Shown one piece after another: positions 3,875 through 6,765 of a DNA stretch of 6,765 nucleotides. The stretch lies in NCBI GenBank assembly GCA_016926595.1, contig JAFGOG010000039.1, forward strand, positions 1 to 6,765, read 5' to 3'. How positions within the stretch are numbered: the first letter of the stretch is position 1; every line of letters begins with the position of its first letter. Below the pieces are notes generated by a model. That model ran no database searches, was not told the origin of the DNA, and saw nothing but the letters and a program-made list of their open reading frames with translations. This stretch comes from Anaerolineae bacterium. Its GTDB lineage: Bacteria > Chloroflexota > Anaerolineae > JAAYZQ01. The translations under genes and the position numbers were made by a program.

Positions 3875-6765
3875 ATGCATCAGGCATATGTGGCCCTGGA
3901 CCTAGAGACCACGGGCCTCGATCCCAGGCGCGACGCCATCATGGAAGTGGGCGTCGTGCGTTTTCGCGTTTCCCTGGGCAATGACACGGTTCAATCGCAG
4001 GTCATCGACAGTTGGTCCACTTTTGTCAACCCCGGCCGGCCGGTCCCGATCCAGATCCAACAACTGACCGGCATCACCTCCGATCAAGTGATGCGAGCCC
4101 CTCGTTTTGGCCAGGTGGCGAGCCAACTGCGCCGTTTCGTGAGCGATTTGCCGGTGGTCGGCCACAGCATCAGCATGGACCTGGGTTTTTTGCGGCAGAA
4201 CGATTTCCCGCTGTCCAACCCGGCCATCGACACCTTTGAGCTGGCCGGCATCCTGGTTCCCCACGCTGCTCGCTACAGCCTGGTCAAGCTTGGCGAGAAG
4301 CTGGGCCTGCCGAACCTGTGCACCCACCGCGCCCTGGAAGACGCGCTGGCCACCAAGGAGCTGTTCGTGGCGCTGCTGGAATATGCCGCCCGGCTGCCGG
4401 CGCCTATCCTGCGCGAGATCAACCGCCTGGCTGGCGTCGGGATCGACTGGCCGCTCCGGCCGGTCTTTTGCGGCGTGGAAGAAGGACAGGCTCGCAGCGC
4501 CTTCCGCGGGTCGATCGGCCAGCAGTTGGCTGCTTTTCGCACCGAGGACGATCCCGACGATCTGCTGGGACCGCTCTTTGCCGTCGCCGAGACCGAGGCG
4601 GAAGAGCTCGTCCCGGTCAAGACCCCACGCGCCCTCGACGTGGAGGCCCTGACCGCCATGTTCGAGCCGGATGGCCTGTTGGCCCACGGCCTTGCCGGGT
4701 TTGAGTATCGCCCTCAACAGGTAGAAATGTTACAGGTAGTGGCCAACGCGCTGAACAGGCGGCAGCACCTGCTGGTCGAGGCCGGCACCGGAACCGGCAA
4801 GAGCCTGGCCTATCTGCTGCCGGCGGCCACCTTTGCTTACCTGAACGGCGAGCGGGTGGTCATCTCGACCAACACCATCAACCTCCAGGATCAGCTTTTC
4901 AAGAAGGACATCCCCGACTTGCAGAAGCTTCTTCCCTTCGAGTTCCGCGCTGCCGTGCTCAAGGGACGCAGTAACTATCTCTGCCAGCGGCGGCTACAGG
5001 CGCTGCGCCAGGCCGGCGTCCGATCACCCGACGAGATGCGGATGCTGGCCCGGGTGCTGGTCTGGCTGCCCAGCACCCAGACCGGCGAGCGGGACGAGCT
5101 GTTCATGCCCGACCCGGCGGAGCAGGCGTTGTGGAGCAAGATCTCGGCCGACAGTGACACCTGCACCCTGGATCGCTGCCGCTTTCGCGAGCGTGGACGC
5201 TGCTTTTTCTACCGGGCCAGGCGGGCGGCCGAAGCAGCGCACCTGGTCGTGGTCAACCACGCCCTGCTCCTGTCCGACGTGGCGGTCGACCGCTATGGCG
5301 GACACGTCCTGCCCGAATATCGCTATCTCATTGTGGATGAGGCCCATCACCTGGAGGCAGCGATCACGCGCCAGTTGAGCTTTGAGGCCGACCAGAGAGC
5401 AGTAGAGCGGATCCTCAACGATCTGGCCCGGCCGGTGGGCGTGCGGCGCTATGCCGGATTCCTGGGAGAGGTGCTGACCCGCTGCCGGGGTGCGATCCCG
5501 GCCGAGCAGTGGGCCATCTTGGAAGACCACGTCGGCCGGCTCCAGCGCCAGATCGAATCGGCCCTGACCCAGCTATATGCCTTCTTCAACGTCCTGGGCG
5601 AGTTTCTGCAGGAGCATGGCCAGAAAAGGGGCAACTATGACCAGCGGCTGCGGCTGACGAGCAGTCTGCGCATCCAGCCGGCGTGGAGCGACGTCGAGAT
5701 GGCTTGGGATAATCTGTCGGCGCAGCTCGTCCGCGTGGCCGGTGACCTGGAAAAGCTGTGCGGCGGCCTGACCGAGCTCGACGAGCTCACAGAGATACCT
5801 GCCAGGGGAGGAGTGGCTGATCTGGACGGGTTGGTCCAGGACTGCGCCGGATACCTGGCTAGGCTGCAGGAGGATCGGGAGCAGATGAACGCCTGCATCG
5901 CCGAGCCCGACCGGGCGCAGATCTACTGGGCCAACGTCTCCAGCGACGACCAGCGGGTGGCGCTCCACGCCGCGCCGCTGCACGTCGGCGGCTTGGTGGA
6001 AAAGCACCTGTTCCACGCCAAAGAGTCGATCATCCTTACCTCGGCGACGCTGGCCACCGACGGTAGCTTTGACTTTATCCGTGGGCGGCTGTCGGCCGTG
6101 GAGGCCGACGAGCTGGCGGTCGGCTCGCCCTTTGATTTCAAGAGCTCGACCCTGGTCTACCTGCCCACCGATATCCCCGAGCCGAACCAGCCCTACTACC
6201 AAAAGACAGTGGAGGAGGCGCTGGCGGCCCTGTGCCGCGCTACAGAGGGTCGCACGCTGGTCCTCTTTACCTCCTATTCCCAACTGCGGGCCACGTCGCA
6301 GGCCATCTCCCGGGCCCTGTCCGAAGCGGATATTTCCGTCTATGAGCAGGGGGCGGGCGTGTCGCGGGTGCAGTTACTGGAGAATTTCCGCACGGTGCCG
6401 CGCTCGGTGCTGTTGGGCACGCGCAGCTTCTGGGAGGGGATCGACGTGGTCGGCCCAGCCCTGAGCGTGCTGGTGATCGTCCGCCTGCCCTTTGCCGTGC
6501 CCGACGATCCGATCTTTTCCGCCCGGTCGGATACCTTTGACAACCCGTTCGCCGAATACGCCGTCCCGGAAGCTATCCTGCGCTTCCGCCAGGGCTTTGG
6601 CCGGCTGATCCGGACCAAGACCGACCGGGGGGTGGTGGTCATCCTCGACAAGCGGGTGCTGACCAAGTCGTACGGGCCGATGTTCCTCAACTCATTGCCC
6701 GAGTGCACGCAGGTGCGCGGTACTCTGGTCAAGCTGCCCGACGCCGCCAGGCGCTGGCTGGCGAA
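3875..6765 (+). CDS. dinG: DinG-family ATP-dependent helicase with N-terminal DEDDh 3'-5' exonuclease domain (3' end cut)
   Basis: My translation is open for 963 residues to the right edge, so only a short C-terminus should be missing. Residues 1-170 form a DnaQ-like exonuclease with all DEDDh residues: D9 and E11 (DLET), D102 (GHSISMD) and H151/D156 (HRALED). A linker (about 175-270) leads to an XPD/DinG superfamily 2 helicase: Walker A AGTGTGKS (303-310), motif Ia STNTINLQDQL (331-341), DEAH box (488-491), LTSATL (721-726), VLFTSY (796-801), GTRSFWEGIDVVG (848-860) and QGFGRLIR (906-913). Cysteines C370, C430, C435 and C443 sit where DinG/XPD bind a [4Fe-4S] cluster. DinG enzymes unwind DNA 5'-3', including R-loops and other structures, and act in repair. 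ATG 3875 is the first start after an in-frame TAA within the -10 box. The gene is divergent from a second exonuclease gene. Confidence 0.92.
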   Translation, partial: MHQAYVALDLETTGLDPRRDAIMEVGVVRFRVSLGNDTVQSQVIDSWSTFVNPGRPVPIQIQQLTGITSDQVMRAPRFGQVASQLRRFVSDLPVVGHSISMDLGFLRQNDFPLSNPAIDTFELAGILVPHAARYSLVKLGEKLGLPNLCTHRALEDALATKELFVALLEYAARLPAPILREINRLAGVGIDWPLRPVFCGVEEGQARSAFRGSIGQQLAAFRTEDDPDDLLGPLFAVAETEAEELVPVKTPRALDVEALTAMFEPDGLLAHGLAGFEYRPQQVEMLQVVANALNRRQHLLVEAGTGTGKSLAYLLPAATFAYLNGERVVISTNTINLQDQLFKKDIPDLQKLLPFEFRAAVLKGRSNYLCQRRLQALRQAGVRSPDEMRMLARVLVWLPSTQTGERDELFMPDPAEQALWSKISADSDTCTLDRCRFRERGRCFFYRARRAAEAAHLVVVNHALLLSDVAVDRYGGHVLPEYRYLIVDEAHHLEAAITRQLSFEADQRAVERILNDLARPVGVRRYAGFLGEVLTRCRGAIPAEQWAILEDHVGRLQRQIESALTQLYAFFNVLGEFLQEHGQKRGNYDQRLRLTSSLRIQPAWSDVEMAWDNLSAQLVRVAGDLEKLCGGLTELDELTEIPARGGVADLDGLVQDCAGYLARLQEDREQMNACIAEPDRAQIYWANVSSDDQRVALHAAPLHVGGLVEKHLFHAKESIILTSATLATDGSFDFIRGRLSAVEADELAVGSPFDFKSSTLVYLPTDIPEPNQPYYQKTVEEALAALCRATEGRTLVLFTSYSQLRATSQAISRALSEADISVYEQGAGVSRVQLLENFRTVPRSVLLGTRSFWEGIDVVGPALSVLVIVRLPFAVPDDPIFSARSDTFDNPFAEYAVPEAILRFRQGFGRLIRTKTDRGVVVILDKRVLTKSYGPMFLNSLPECTQVRGTLVKLPDAARRWLA

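Noticed and set aside
3902..4717. Minus-strand open frame of 271 codons opposite the DinG exonuclease domain
   Set aside because: It mirrors the DinG reading frame, shows no domain, and would begin inside a coding region with no promoter. The plus strand has all DEDDh residues.
5573..6283. Minus-strand open frame of 236 codons opposite the DinG helicase domain
   Set aside because: Antisense shadow of the helicase; no motif or start signal of its own.

Overview
This is a GC-rich bacterial window with no RNA gene, mobile element or CRISPR array that I can recognise. It holds five protein genes. Four lie on the minus strand, reading leftward from about 3757 to the left edge. One large gene reads rightward from 3875 off the right edge. 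The organism cannot be fixed from this sequence. High GC, bacterial sigma-70-like promoters, a bacterial dynamin-like GTPase and an exonuclease-fused DinG together suggest an environmental bacterium such as a Chloroflexota member, but that is a weak inference.

Left part (1-444): the N-terminal part of a receiver-like (response-regulator fold) protein runs off the left edge. It has its own promoter, which places the transcription start on its GTG start codon, so the transcript is probably leaderless. Between it and the next gene is a long imperfect stem-loop (382-436), which is either the terminator of the upstream operon or a regulatory element overlapping the promoter.

Middle (445-3757, minus strand): a probable three-gene operon, in transcription order. 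First is a small DEDDy-type RNase H-like exonuclease of the YprB/MrfB type. Next is a PflX-like (COG1313) radical SAM protein. Last is a membrane-anchored bacterial dynamin-like GTPase. Gaps are 51 and 7 nt. The operon promoter lies at 3765-3793 and again predicts a leaderless mRNA.

Right part (3758-6765): a divergent intergenic region of 117 nt carries back-to-back promoters. The plus-strand promoter (TTGCCA-17-TATAAT) drives a DinG-family helicase of at least 963 residues. Its N-terminus is a complete DEDDh proofreading-type exonuclease domain, followed by a full XPD/DinG superfamily 2 helicase with four cysteines placed like the Fe-S ligands of DinG/XPD.

The most interesting feature is the head-to-head pairing of two 3'-5' exonuclease-fold proteins, one fused to a helicase, from one compact promoter region. 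This suggests a DNA-repair function. The membrane-remodelling GTPase and the radical SAM protein appear to be co-transcribed with the stand-alone nuclease, but no functional link can be shown from sequence alone.
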